Of a stretch of DNA of 64,000 nucleotides, positions 43,423-53,022 are shown piece after piece. Positions within the stretch are counted from its first letter, which is position 1, and each line of letters begins with the position of its first letter. The notes beneath the pieces were generated by a model. The model had not been told where the DNA came from and made no database searches. It saw only the letters and a list, made by a program, of their open reading frames with translations. A program made the translations under genes and the position numbers. This DNA is from CTSOIL-112 sp964293815 (GTDB lineage Bacteria > Pseudomonadota > Gammaproteobacteria > Burkholderiales > Burkholderiaceae): assembly GCA_964293815.1 (NCBI GenBank), contig CAXYYC010000001.1, forward strand, positions 1 to 64,000, in the 5' to 3' direction.

Positions 43423-45015
43423 ATGCAAAATTCCAATTCTGCTGAATCCGGCGAGCTTGCCACTCAAGCGCCTGCTGAACATGCGGGCGAGGGTTTACCG
43501 CCGCTGCATGGCGCACCGCTGGTATTTTTAACCTTAGCCACTGCCTTATCGACCTTCATGGAGGTGTTGGACACCACCATTGCGAACGTCGCTGTGCCGA
43601 CGATTTCCGGCTCGATGGGTGTTTCTGCGCGTGAAGGTACGTCGATCATCAGCTCGTACTCATTGGCGGCGGCGATTGCCGTTCCGCTCACCGGCTGGCT
43701 GGCGCGACGCTTCGGCGAAGTGCGCTTGATGATTACCTCGGTGCTGTTGTTTACCTTGTTTTCAGTATTGTGCGGGCTGGCGCCGAGCTACGACATGCTG
43801 GTATTTTTCCGCCTGATGCAGGGTTTGGTTTCTGGCCCGATGGTTCCGCTCGGGCAGGCGATTATGATGAATAGCTATCCGCCGGAGAAACGCGGCGTTG
43901 CGATGGCATTCTGGGCGATGACGGTGGTGATCGCGCCGGTGGTCGGGCCGGTGCTGGGCGGTTATATCACTGAGGAATATTCGTGGCACTGGATTTTCTA
44001 CATCAATATTCCGATTGGCTTATTCTGCGCGTACAGCATCGCCACGCTACTGAAAGGACGCGAGTCAAAAACCACCAAGCAGCCGATTGATGGCATCGGC
44101 TTGGGTTTGCTGGTGATCGGCGTCGGTAGCCTGCAATACATGCTGGAACACGCCAATGATCTGGGCTGGTTCGAGTCAAAAGAGGTGATTTTGTTGACCA
44201 TCACCGCCGTAGTTGGCTTGGTCTTGCTGACTATTTGGGAGTGGTATGAGAAAAATGCGGTGGTGGATTTGCATCTGTTGCGCAGTCGGAATTTCGCCAT
44301 TGGCGTTAGTTTGCAAACCGTCGGCTTTACGATTTTCTTTGGCAATATGGTGGTGGTGCCGCTGTGGTTGCAGACGGTAATGGGCTATGACTCGTACCAT
44401 TCGGGGCTGGCGGTAGCGCCGGTCGCGGTGTTCTCCGTGCTGTTTTCACCGGTAATCGGGATGAATATGCATAAAATCGACCTGCGTTATTTGGTCATCG
44501 TCGGTTTTGGGCTGTTCGCCTTTGGTAGTTGGTATTCGAGTTTGCTCACACCGGATTCAACAATGGGACAAATCATGCTCGGGCGGTTTTTGTTCGGTTT
44601 GGGTATTCCGTTTTTCTTCATTCCATTGGGTGCACTGATTATGGAAGGGCTGCACGGCGAGGAGTTGACGCACGCGGCGGGGCTGTCGAATTTCTTACGA
44701 ACGCTCGGCGGTGCGATTGGTACGGCGGTATTTGTCACGTTATGGACGCGACGCACGATTTTTCATCATGCGCGTTTGACCGAAAACGCCGTGCCCGGAA
44801 CGCCTGCTTACGATCAGTTGATGAGCCAATTGGGTCACGCGGGGATGAACAGTTCGCAGCGTTACACCATGCTGGACGGGCTTATCAGCCAGCAGGCGGC
44901 GACGCAATCGACTCTGGATATTCTGTACCTGACCGGTGTATTATTCTTGCTGATGATTGTGTTTGTATTCTTTGCCAAACCGGTCAAAGGTGCGAGCGCA
45001 ACGGGTGGGCATTAA
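43423..45015 (+). CDS. emrB: EmrB-type MFS multidrug transporter (DHA2, 14 helices)
   Basis: Proton-driven inner-membrane drug exporter, 530 residues with about 14 membrane segments. DHA2 motifs: FMEVLDTTIANVAVPTISGSMGVS (motif D1), GWLARRFGEVRLMITS (motif A), RLMQGLVSGPMVPLGQAIMMNSYPPEKRGVAMAFWAMTVVIAPVVGPVLGGYI (motifs B and C), and the DHA2-typical SWHWIFYINIPIG. The gap to emrA is 180 bp, but the strand and set agree with an emrAB operon. Confidence 0.95.
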   Translation: MQNSNSAESGELATQAPAEHAGEGLPPLHGAPLVFLTLATALSTFMEVLDTTIANVAVPTISGSMGVSAREGTSIISSYSLAAAIAVPLTGWLARRFGEVRLMITSVLLFTLFSVLCGLAPSYDMLVFFRLMQGLVSGPMVPLGQAIMMNSYPPEKRGVAMAFWAMTVVIAPVVGPVLGGYITEEYSWHWIFYINIPIGLFCAYSIATLLKGRESKTTKQPIDGIGLGLLVIGVGSLQYMLEHANDLGWFESKEVILLTITAVVGLVLLTIWEWYEKNAVVDLHLLRSRNFAIGVSLQTVGFTIFFGNMVVVPLWLQTVMGYDSYHSGLAVAPVAVFSVLFSPVIGMNMHKIDLRYLVIVGFGLFAFGSWYSSLLTPDSTMGQIMLGRFLFGLGIPFFFIPLGALIMEGLHGEELTHAAGLSNFLRTLGGAIGTAVFVTLWTRRTIFHHARLTENAVPGTPAYDQLMSQLGHAGMNSSQRYTMLDGLISQQAATQSTLDILYLTGVLFLLMIVFVFFAKPVKGASATGGH

Positions 45016-45058
45016 CCAAACAATCAGGTCAATATTAAGTATTAAGGGGGAGAAGTTT

Positions 45059-45313
45059 ATGACGGTGGAAAAACCGGCGCACATCGTGCGTTTTGAAAAA
45101 TTACGTCAGCGCGGCCGTTGGCTCTACATCGCAACAACGGCGGGGTCTGTGGCGCTGGTGATTGGTGCGATTCAGTGGTTTAACGGGCACTTTTCGTGGG
45201 AAAGCATTTCACTCTACGCGTTCGCTGGCGCGGCCATTGCGCTGGTTGATTGGATGGTGTTGGCCAAACGCTACAACGACTATCATAGCGACAACCATAG
45301 CGCCAAACGCTAA
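45059..45313 (+). CDS. Small two-helix membrane protein
   Basis: 84 residues with two hydrophobic stretches (WLYIATTAGSVALVIGAIQWF and SISLYAFAGAAIALVDWMVLAKRY). ATG 45059 follows AAGGGGGAG, a strong ribosome site. It is 43 bp after emrB, so likely in the same transcript, and may assist the pump; no family is recognised. Confidence 0.75.
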   Translation: MTVEKPAHIVRFEKLRQRGRWLYIATTAGSVALVIGAIQWFNGHFSWESISLYAFAGAAIALVDWMVLAKRYNDYHSDNHSAKR

Positions 45314-45402
45314 GCCAATGCTCCACTGAATGCCAAACACATTCTAAACCCTGCGTAAAGCCGTTATAATAGCGGCTTTACAGTTTGATACACGAGAACA
45401 CC

Positions 45403-46494
45403 ATGACACTTCGCTGCGGTATCGTTGGCCTGCCCAACGTGGGAAAATCCACCTTATTTAACGCTTTGACCAAAGCCGGCATCGCCGCCGAGAACTACCC
45501 GTTTTGCACGATTGAGCCAAACGTTGGCGTGGTCGAAGTCCCCGACGCGCGTATGAACGCGCTCGCCGAAATCGTCAAGCCGCAACGGATGCAATACGCC
45601 ACCGTTGAGTTTGTTGACATCGCGGGGCTGGTCGCGGGTGCGTCCAAAGGTGAAGGTTTGGGCAACCAATTTCTCGCCAACATCCGCGAAACCGACGCCA
45701 TCGCGCACGTCGTGCGCTGCTTTGAGGACGACAATGTCGTTCACGTCGCGGGCAAAATTGACCCGATTTCCGACATCGAAGTGATTAATACCGAATTGGC
45801 GCTGGCTGATTTAGGCACTGCCGAAAAAGCCCTGCTGCGCAATCAAAAAACCGCACGCGCCGGCGACAAAGACGCGGCCAAATTGGTCAGCGTGCTCGAA
45901 AAAATCATTCCAACGCTGAACGAAGCGAAAGCCATTCGCAGCCTGAATCTGGACGAAGAGGAAATGGCGTTGCTCAAACCATACTGCTTCATCACTGCCA
46001 AACCAACCATGTACGTTGCCAACGTACTCGAACACGGTTTTGAAAACAACCCGCATCTGGACACAGTCAAAGCCTACGCCGATAAAGAACACGCGCCTGT
46101 GGTTGCCGTCTGCGCCGCCATCGAAGCCGAAATCGCCGGTTTGGATGATGATGAAAAAGACATCTTCCTCGAAGACATGGGTATGCACGAACCCGGCCTG
46201 AACCGCGTGATTCGCGCGGGCTACACATTGCTCGGCCTGCAAACCTACTTCACGGCGGGCGTGAAAGAAGTTCGCGCGTGGACGATTCATATTGGCGACA
46301 CCGCACCGCAAGCGGCAGGCGTGATTCACACCGACTTTGAACGTGGTTTCATCCGCGCACAAACCATCGCTTTTGACGATTTTATCCAGTACAAAGGCGA
46401 AGCGGGCGCGAAAGAGGCGGGCAAAATGCGTGCCGAAGGCAAGGATTATGTGGTCAAAGACGGTGATGTATTGAACTTCCTGTTCAATGTCTGA
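45403..46494 (+). CDS. ychF: Redox-regulated ATPase YchF
   Basis: Obg-type P-loop ATPase, 363 residues, conserved in nearly all bacteria and linked to stress and translation start. Walker A GIVGLPNVGKSTLFNALTKA, FCTIEPNVGVVEVPD, FVDIAGLVAGASKGEGLGNQFLANIRE; the coiled coil is in the middle; the TGS domain ends VKDGDVLNFLFNV. Start ATG 45403, with GAGAA upstream. A terminator follows at 46515-46539. Confidence 0.96.
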   Translation: MTLRCGIVGLPNVGKSTLFNALTKAGIAAENYPFCTIEPNVGVVEVPDARMNALAEIVKPQRMQYATVEFVDIAGLVAGASKGEGLGNQFLANIRETDAIAHVVRCFEDDNVVHVAGKIDPISDIEVINTELALADLGTAEKALLRNQKTARAGDKDAAKLVSVLEKIIPTLNEAKAIRSLNLDEEEMALLKPYCFITAKPTMYVANVLEHGFENNPHLDTVKAYADKEHAPVVAVCAAIEAEIAGLDDDEKDIFLEDMGMHEPGLNRVIRAGYTLLGLQTYFTAGVKEVRAWTIHIGDTAPQAAGVIHTDFERGFIRAQTIAFDDFIQYKGEAGAKEAGKMRAEGKDYVVKDGDVLNFLFNV

Positions 46495-46514
46495 TAATCT
46501 TCATCATAAATCGA

Positions 46515-46539
46515 ACGGACGTGAATGCGTCCGTTTTTT
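46515..46539 (+). terminator. Intrinsic terminator after ychF
   Basis: ACGGACG (46515-46521), loop TGAATG, CGTCCGT (46528-46534), then a T-run. It resembles but is distinct from the GGACANAATNCGTCC operators of the accessory region, because here the stem is longer and is followed by T. Confidence 0.88.
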
Positions 46540-46593
46540 GCTTGCGGCATAATCCGCCTGTCGGATGACGTTCAACCCACATAGAGATAAAAA

Positions 46594-47478
46594 ATGAATT
46601 ACTTAATCTTAGCCGTTTTATGCAGTGTCGCCGTTTCGATCTTTTTGAAACTCGCGCGCCGCAACCGCATCGACATCGCGCAAGCCATTGCAGTCAATTA
46701 CCTGATGGCCACGGCGTTGACTTGGTTTTATCTCAAGCCGAATTTGAGCGCGATCAATACCGGTAGCAATACCATTGGATTATTTGTCGCTTTGGGTGTT
46801 TTATTGCCTGCCGTATTCATCATCATGTCCAAGGCTGTGGATTACGCGGGCATTGTCAAGTCGGACGCGGCGCAGCGTTTGTCACTGTTTATCCCCATCC
46901 TTTGGGCGTTGGTGTTTTTTGGCGAAACATTAACTAAAGCGCGCGGTTTGGGCATCGTTTTGGCTTTTTTGGCCTTGTTATGTTTATTGTATAAGTCTTC
47001 CGGTGGACGCGCCAATGGTAAATTGGGCGGCAGCGGCAAGCAAATCGCGCTGTCGCTGCTCGGCGTCTGGCTCGGTTACGGCGTGATTGATATTCTGTTC
47101 AAGCAGGTGGCGAAAAGCGGTAGCGCGTTCGCAGGCAATCTGTTTGTCGCGTTTGTACTCGCCGGTCTTTTGATTTTCGTCTATTTGTTCGTCAAACGCA
47201 CGGCGTGGGCTGGGAAAAGTTTATTCGCCGGTTTGCTGCTGGGCGCGTTGAATTTTGGCAATATTTTGTTTTATGTCCGTGCGCATCAGGTGTTCAAAGA
47301 CGATCCGACACTGGTGTTTGCCGGTATGAATGTCGGCGTGATTACCTTGGGAACTTTGGTCGGCGCGTTATTATTCCGCGAGAAAATCTCGCGCATCAAC
47401 GCATTGGGGATTGTATTGGCGATTTTATCGATTGTCAGTCTGTTTTATTTGAGCAAATGGTTGCCACAGTTGGCGTAA
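46594..47478 (+). CDS. EamA/DMT-superfamily transporter
   Basis: A 294-residue protein with about ten membrane helices in two repeats, as in the drug/metabolite transporter superfamily. The first repeat ends with IPILWALVFFGETLTKARGLGIVLAFLALLCLLY, and the second with MNVGVITLGTLVGALLFREKISRINALGIVLAILSIVSLFYL, both typical EamA ends. The substrate cannot be told. Preceded by AGAGAT and an ATG at 46594. The next gene starts 26 bp later. Confidence 0.85.
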   Translation: MNYLILAVLCSVAVSIFLKLARRNRIDIAQAIAVNYLMATALTWFYLKPNLSAINTGSNTIGLFVALGVLLPAVFIIMSKAVDYAGIVKSDAAQRLSLFIPILWALVFFGETLTKARGLGIVLAFLALLCLLYKSSGGRANGKLGGSGKQIALSLLGVWLGYGVIDILFKQVAKSGSAFAGNLFVAFVLAGLLIFVYLFVKRTAWAGKSLFAGLLLGALNFGNILFYVRAHQVFKDDPTLVFAGMNVGVITLGTLVGALLFREKISRINALGIVLAILSIVSLFYLSKWLPQLA

Positions 47479-47504
47479 AATAGGCGAACATATACGGAGC
47501 AGAC

Positions 47505-47894
47505 ATGAAAGAAAATGAATTGATTCAATGGCTTGACCACATCGGTCACTCATCTGGCGGTGCGATCACGATTGTGCAAACCATACGCAACGCCATCATG
47601 TCCGCCAGCATCCTTGCCTCGGTCGCGCTGATTGCGCTCATGGGTGCGCTGGCCACCGCGCACAATCGCCCCGATTGGGCGATTCTCGGTACGATTGCTC
47701 TGCTGATATTGAGCGCGACCTGTTCGGCCATCTCTATCGGCTTTTTGGCGCGATTGAGCTTTCAAACCCAATTCAAAGACGTGTCCTTGGACTTGACCGC
47801 TCAGCGCATCCGCCACGCGCTCAGCCTAATTTGGAGCGCGGTGGTGTTGTTTGTCTTGGCCTTGCTGGTGGCGGCGCTGGAGTTGTGGCTGTAA
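47505..47894 (+). CDS. Membrane protein of about 129 residues, unknown function
   Basis: Three hydrophobic segments (AIMSASILASVALIALMGALATA, WAILGTIALLILSATCSAISIGFLA, ALSLIWSAVVLFVLALLVAALEL). The central loop carries LSFQTQFKDVSLDLTAQRIRHALS. The pattern recalls DUF-type small membrane proteins, but I cannot name one. Likely co-transcribed with the EamA transporter. The end is convergent with the ampG-type gene with only seven bases between the stops. Confidence 0.68.
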   Translation: MKENELIQWLDHIGHSSGGAITIVQTIRNAIMSASILASVALIALMGALATAHNRPDWAILGTIALLILSATCSAISIGFLARLSFQTQFKDVSLDLTAQRIRHALSLIWSAVVLFVLALLVAALELWL

Positions 47895-47901
47895 GCAGCC
47901 A

Positions 47902-49218
47902 TCAATTCACCCGATGATCCTCATGCCACGGTGCGATTTTGAATAACATCAGCATCCCCGGAATCGCCAAAATCATACATAAGTAGAAAAACGATTCCCA
48001 GCCCATGCGCTCAACCAGCCAACCCGTTGATGCGTTGATGAGCGAGCGCGGCACAGCGGTCAAGCTGGTAAACAAAGCCAGTTGTAACGCGGTATACGAC
48101 GGATTGGTGGTGCGCGCGATAAACGACACAAACGCCATCGTCCCCAAACTCATGGCAAAGGTTTCTGCCGCGATCACAAACGCGAGCAACATACGCTCAC
48201 GCGTGCCAATGGTTTCAAACGGCCCGTAATGCGCCAACACGACAAAAGCCAAAATCGCCAAGGTTTGCGCTACGCCAAACACCCACAACGCCTTGTTAAT
48301 CCCCAGACGCAACATCCAAATCCCTGCGAAAATGCCGCCGGCGATGCTGGAAGCCAAGCCAATGCCCTTGTTGATCGTACCGAGGTCGGTTTTGCTAAAC
48401 CCCATTTTCAAAATAAAGGTCGATTGCAACGCGGTTGCCATGCTGTCACCCAATTTATAGAGCAGCATAAACGCCAAAATAAACAACGCGTATTTCCAAC
48501 CCTGACGGTTAAAAAATTCGACAAACGGCTCAACCACCGAGCTAATCAAGGTTTTCGGTGCGGATTTGGACGCCGCCGGTTCCTTGACAAACAGCGACAT
48601 CAACGCGCCCGGTAGCATAAACAATGCCGTTATGATGAATACCGTATGCCACGGAAGATGGTCGGCCAAAATCAGCGACAGTGCACCCGGCACAAACCCA
48701 GCGATTTTGTACGCATTGACATGAATGCTATTGCCCAAGCCCAACTCTTTATCAGACAAAATCTCACGACGGAAGGCATCCACCGCCACGTCTTGGGTCG
48801 CAGACAAAAACGACACCACAATTGATAAGATCACCACCCATTTGAGCTGCGCCTGCGGATCGAGCATGCCATAGACCGCAATACCGATCAGCAAACCGAT
48901 TTGCGTGACCAGCATCCAACTGCGCCGACGCCCTAAGAACGGAATCAAGCTGTAGCGATCCAACAATGGCGCCCATAAAAACTTCAAGACATACGGCAAT
49001 TGCGTGAGTGAAAACGCGGCAATCGCCTTGATCGTCACACCATACGAGAGCAACCACGCAGGCAACAGCTGGATGATAAAGAACAAGGGCAAACCAGACG
49101 AAAAACCCGTAAAAATACAGGTTAGCATCTGTTTGGTGAAAATCAGCCGATACCACGGCTGCTGGCTCACATCATTGGTGCCAATGCTCGGCTGAGTTTT
49201 GTTTTGATCGGTACTCAA
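47902..49218 (-). CDS. ampG: AmpG-family MFS permease
   Basis: A 438-residue, 12-helix inner-membrane permease that takes up anhydro-muropeptides for cell-wall recycling. AmpG-like segments are GFSSGLPLFFIIQLLPAWLLSYGVTIKAIAAFSLTQLPYVLKFLWAPLLDRY, FLGRRRSWMLVTQIGLLIGIAVYGMLDP, VVSFLSATQDVAVDAFRREIL and ALFTSLTAVPRSLINASTGWLVERMGWESFFYLC. Twelve bases separate its start from the stop of the upstream exonuclease gene, so the two form a minus-strand pair. Confidence 0.9.
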   Translation of the reverse strand: MSTDQNKTQPSIGTNDVSQQPWYRLIFTKQMLTCIFTGFSSGLPLFFIIQLLPAWLLSYGVTIKAIAAFSLTQLPYVLKFLWAPLLDRYSLIPFLGRRRSWMLVTQIGLLIGIAVYGMLDPQAQLKWVVILSIVVSFLSATQDVAVDAFRREILSDKELGLGNSIHVNAYKIAGFVPGALSLILADHLPWHTVFIITALFMLPGALMSLFVKEPAASKSAPKTLISSVVEPFVEFFNRQGWKYALFILAFMLLYKLGDSMATALQSTFILKMGFSKTDLGTINKGIGLASSIAGGIFAGIWMLRLGINKALWVFGVAQTLAILAFVVLAHYGPFETIGTRERMLLAFVIAAETFAMSLGTMAFVSFIARTTNPSYTALQLALFTSLTAVPRSLINASTGWLVERMGWESFFYLCMILAIPGMLMLFKIAPWHEDHRVN

Positions 49219-49230
49219 TTGATTCCTCGC

Positions 49231-50019
49231 TTAAAATTCATTCAATGCAAAATCGTAATCCATAATGATCGGGGCATGATCGGAAAACTTCTGGCCGGTG
49301 TAGACGCTGGTGCTGTGCATGGCGTGCGCGACCTTGTGGCTGGCGAGTTGATAATCAATGCGCCAACCGACGTTATTTTCATAAGCACGGCCACGGTTGC
49401 TCCACCAAGTGTATTGCGCCGTTTCTGGGTGTAGCCGTCGATAAGTGTCGCACAGTGTGCACTCGTCCAAAAATTGACTCAGCCACGCACGCTCTTCGGG
49501 TAAAAAACCCGAGTTTTTCAAATTGCCTTTCCAGTTTTTCAGATCAATCTCTTGGTGCGCAATATTGACGTCGCTGCAAATGATGATTTCGCGCCCTGCG
49601 TCGCGCAGCGCCTGAATGTGGGGTAAAAACAACGCGAGAAACCGGTATTTGGCTTCTTGCCGCTCCGGCGCAGAGGAGCCAGACGGGAAGTACACCGAAA
49701 TCACCGACAGCTTACCAAAACGTGCTTCAACGTAGCGGCCTTCGCGATCAAACTCGCCACCGCCGTCAAAACCGATGATGACCTCGTCGGGCTGATGGCG
49801 GGTATACAGGCCAACGCCGCTGTAGCCTTTTTTCTCAGCATACTGAAAATAGCCGCGCAGACCGGCAAATTCGGCAAAATTGACCTCAACCACGTCCGCC
49901 TGCGCTTTGAGCTCCTGCACACAGACGATGTCGGCGGATTGTTGCGCTGCCCAATCAAAAAAACCTTTGGTATTGGCGGAGCGGATGCCATTTAAATTGG
50001 CGGAGATGATTCGTGTCAT
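49231..50019 (-). CDS. xthA: Exodeoxyribonuclease III (ExoA/XthA family)
   Basis: AP endonuclease/3' exonuclease of base excision repair, 262 residues. Motifs: RIISANLNGIRSANTKGFFDW, VCVQELKAQ (metal Glu), GYSGVGLYTR, SVYFPSGS, ICSDVNIAHQEIDLKN (active Asp and Asn), WWSNRGRAYENNVGWRIDYQLAS and the final His in KFSDHAPIIMDY. Start ATG 50019. It leads the two-gene unit with ampG. Confidence 0.94.
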   Translation of the reverse strand: MTRIISANLNGIRSANTKGFFDWAAQQSADIVCVQELKAQADVVEVNFAEFAGLRGYFQYAEKKGYSGVGLYTRHQPDEVIIGFDGGGEFDREGRYVEARFGKLSVISVYFPSGSSAPERQEAKYRFLALFLPHIQALRDAGREIIICSDVNIAHQEIDLKNWKGNLKNSGFLPEERAWLSQFLDECTLCDTYRRLHPETAQYTWWSNRGRAYENNVGWRIDYQLASHKVAHAMHSTSVYTGQKFSDHAPIIMDYDFALNEF

Positions 50020-50371
50020 GATATTGTGTTATTAAATAGGTACACTTGCTTCTTAAGCCGATTGGATTGATGCTACTCTTTTTGGGGCTTGATTGTAACC
50101 GAATTTGCGGCGCGCAACGACCTTCACGGCTCGTAATCGGTGTCATTCGACCATAAATTCAGCCAATTTGAGCGTTACAGAGCCATTGTGATGTGAATTT
50201 AGACGCAATCACACCCCAGATAGATGAGCCGATGAAAATGACTGAATGTAATTAGCCTATATAAATCAATTGCTTGCTGAGTCATGTTTTTATACCCAAG
50301 TGCTCATCTTTCTATATAATAAGCCCTCATCGTGATCGCGAAATCGATTACATATTGTGAAAGGATACTGA
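50020..50371. promoter_or_regulatory. Divergent control region between xthA and glgP
   Basis: A 352-bp gene-free region. A good -10 box TATAAT stands at 50315-50320 on the plus strand, about 50 bp before the glgP start, with only a weak -35 at the proper distance. The ribosome site AAGGA lies at 50361-50365. No operator was recognised. Confidence 0.5.
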
Positions 50372-52837
50372 ATGAATCTCAAATCCAGTTTGCAGGAAAA
50401 TGTTTCTGTACCGAATACCGATTCTGAATTTTTAAAAGCCGAAATTTTGTCGAAACTCGCCTACGCGGTCGGCAAAGACCCGTTGACTGCGAACAGCAGT
50501 GATTGGCTGACCGCCACCATCTTGGTCGTGCGCGACCACATCGTGGATCGCTGGATGGCGACCACCCGCGAAAACTACCGCGCCGAGAAAAAGCGCGTCT
50601 ATTATCTCTCGCTCGAATTTCTGATTGGTCGCCTGTTGCGCGACGCCATGAATAACTTGGAGCTGACCGACGGCATCAGCCAAGCCCTGTCTGAATTGAA
50701 CGTAGACATCGATTTCATCCGTGAATTGGAGCCAGATGCGGCTCTGGGTAACGGCGGTTTGGGGCGTTTGGCCGCGTGCTTTATGGAATCGATGGCCAGC
50801 ATCGGCGTACCGGCGTATGGCTACGGTATTCGCTACGATCACGGCTTGTTCCGTCAAGCGATCGAGAATGGCGCGCAAATGGAATACCCTGAAAACTGGT
50901 TGAATTTTGGCAATCCGTGGGAATTCATGCGTCGCGAGGCCAATTACCACATCGGTTTTGGCGGCACAGTCGAAGTCACGACCGAATGGGACGGCGCGAC
51001 CACCTCGGTTTGGCATCCGGCTGAAGTCGTGCGCGCGGTCGCGTATGACACGCCAGTGGTCGGCTGGCGCGGTGAAAGCGTGAATACTTTGCGTCTGTGG
51101 CGCGCACGCGCCACCACCGAGATCAAATTAGATATTTTTAACAGCGGTGACCACGCCGGTGCCTTGTCTGAGAGCAACCGCGCCCGCAGTATTTCGCGCG
51201 TGTTGTACCCCGCCGATGCGAGCGCAGAAGGCCAAGAATTGCGCCTGCGTCAGGAATATTTCTTCACCTCCGCGTCGTTGCAAGACATCACACGCCGCCA
51301 TTTGCAACAGTACAGCACACTGGACAATCTGGCCGATAAAGTCGCAATTCAGTTGAACGATACGCATCCCGCGTTGGTCGTCGCCGAATTGATGCGTCTG
51401 TTGGTCGATCAGCACAATATGAAGTGGGAAAAAGCGTGGGAAATCACCCAAGCCGTGGTGTCCTACACCAATCACACTTTGCTACCTGAGGCATTGGAGC
51501 GCTGGGCGGTTAATCTGATGGAGCGCATGTTGCCGCGCCACATGCAGATCATTTATGTGATTAACGCGCGCCTGCTGAACCAAGTTAAGAGCCAATTCCC
51601 GAACAACGACGCACTGCTGTCCGCGATTTCACTGATTGATGAACACGGCGGTCGCCATGTGCGCATGGGTAACTTGGCCTTTGTCGGCTCGCACAAGGTC
51701 AACGGCGTGTCCGCGCTGCACTCGGATTTGATGACCAAAACGGTATTCCGCGAACTGCATCAGGTATTTCCTGAGCGCATTTGTAACAAAACCAACGGCA
51801 TCACGCCGCGTCGCTGGCTGATGCAGGCCAATCCAGAGTTGACGCAATTACTGCGCGATACGATTGGCGACGCATTTTTAGACGACGCGAGCCGTTTGAA
51901 AGACCTGATTCCGTACGCGGACGATGCGGCCTTCCGTGCGAAATTCCGCGCGGTCAAGCAGTCGAATAAGGCGCGCTTGGCGCAGTTGATTCAAGACCGC
52001 GTGGGCGTTCAAGTCAATCCGAATGCGATGTTTGACGTACAAGTCAAACGCATGCACGAGTACAAACGCCAGCATTTAAATATTTTTGAAACAATTGCTT
52101 TGTACAATGACATCCGCGCCAACCCGCATAAAAACTGGGTTCCGCGCGTAAAAATCTTTGCGGGTAAGGCGGCGGCAAGCTATTGGCAAGCCAAATCCAT
52201 CATTCGCTTGATTAACGATGTGGGCAATGTGATCAACAACGACCCGACCGTCGGCGATTTGCTCAAAGTCGTGTTCATCCCGAATTACAACGTCTCGACC
52301 GCCGAAATCATCATGCCGGCGGCGGATTTATCCGAGCAGATTTCCACCGCTGGCTTGGAAGCTTCCGGCACGGGCAATATGAAATTCGCCCTGAACGGCG
52401 CGCTGACCATCGGCACGTTGGACGGTGCGAATGTTGAGATTTTAGAGCACGTCGGCGCGGATAACATCAAGATTTTTGGCATGACCGCGCAGGAAGTTGA
52501 GGATTTGCGTGTACGCGGCTACAATCCGCGCGCGACCATCGAATCGATTCCAGCGCTCAAAGATGTGCTGGATGCCGTTGCCGGTGGCGTGTTCTCACCG
52601 AACGATCAACACCGTTACAGCGGTTTGGTTGAATCGATGTACAACAGCGATCATTTCCTCGTTGCACCGGACTTCGTGAGCTATGCGCAAGCGCAACGCG
52701 AGCTGGATACGCTGTGGCTGGATCAAGATCAATGGCAGAAAAAAGCGGTATTGAATACAGCCAATATGGGCTGGTTCTCGTCCGACCGTACCATTGCCGA
52801 GTACGCGCGTGAAATTTGGGGCATTCCCGTTGCCTGA
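50372..52837 (+). CDS. glgP: Glycogen/maltodextrin phosphorylase
   Basis: Releases glucose-1-phosphate from alpha-1,4-glucans. 821 residues, full-length GT35. N-terminal YYLSLEFLIGRLLRDAMNNL, DAALGNGGLGRLAACFMESMASIGVPAYGYGIRYDHGLFRQ; the pyridoxal-phosphate Lys lies in the conserved EASGTGNMKFALNGALTIGTLDGANVEI; VKRMHEYKRQHLN is also present. It heads the glg cluster, with glgB starting 185 bp later. Confidence 0.97.
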   Translation: MNLKSSLQENVSVPNTDSEFLKAEILSKLAYAVGKDPLTANSSDWLTATILVVRDHIVDRWMATTRENYRAEKKRVYYLSLEFLIGRLLRDAMNNLELTDGISQALSELNVDIDFIRELEPDAALGNGGLGRLAACFMESMASIGVPAYGYGIRYDHGLFRQAIENGAQMEYPENWLNFGNPWEFMRREANYHIGFGGTVEVTTEWDGATTSVWHPAEVVRAVAYDTPVVGWRGESVNTLRLWRARATTEIKLDIFNSGDHAGALSESNRARSISRVLYPADASAEGQELRLRQEYFFTSASLQDITRRHLQQYSTLDNLADKVAIQLNDTHPALVVAELMRLLVDQHNMKWEKAWEITQAVVSYTNHTLLPEALERWAVNLMERMLPRHMQIIYVINARLLNQVKSQFPNNDALLSAISLIDEHGGRHVRMGNLAFVGSHKVNGVSALHSDLMTKTVFRELHQVFPERICNKTNGITPRRWLMQANPELTQLLRDTIGDAFLDDASRLKDLIPYADDAAFRAKFRAVKQSNKARLAQLIQDRVGVQVNPNAMFDVQVKRMHEYKRQHLNIFETIALYNDIRANPHKNWVPRVKIFAGKAAASYWQAKSIIRLINDVGNVINNDPTVGDLLKVVFIPNYNVSTAEIIMPAADLSEQISTAGLEASGTGNMKFALNGALTIGTLDGANVEILEHVGADNIKIFGMTAQEVEDLRVRGYNPRATIESIPALKDVLDAVAGGVFSPNDQHRYSGLVESMYNSDHFLVAPDFVSYAQAQRELDTLWLDQDQWQKKAVLNTANMGWFSSDRTIAEYAREIWGIPVA

Positions 52838-52842
52838 ATTTC

Positions 52843-52946
52843 ACACCGCAGGCCAATGTGACGGCCTGCGCAAGATGGAATGACAGTGACTATAGGTTGG
52901 ATATAGCTTGAAATATGCGCCCTCTGCCAACGCAAAGGTTGGCAGA
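52843..52946. repeat. Two hairpins between glgP and glgB
   Basis: CGCAGGCC and GGCCTGCG form an 8-bp stem near 52849-52872, and CTGCCAAC/GTTGGCAG form a second near 52924-52945. No T-run follows either, so they are more likely RNA-stabilising or spacing elements than terminators. The rest of the 185-bp gap has no gene. Confidence 0.5.
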
Positions 52947-53022
52947 TTCGGCTCAAAGGTGTACACTAACCCTATAGACATTGCATTCAGATGAGTGTCT
53001 CCTAAAATACTGGGGGGTGGTT

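Noticed and set aside
46515..46539. Third copy of the GGACANAATNCGTCC operator
   Set aside because: The likeness is limited to the arms. The stem is 7 bp with a T-run and sits right after ychF, so it is a terminator.
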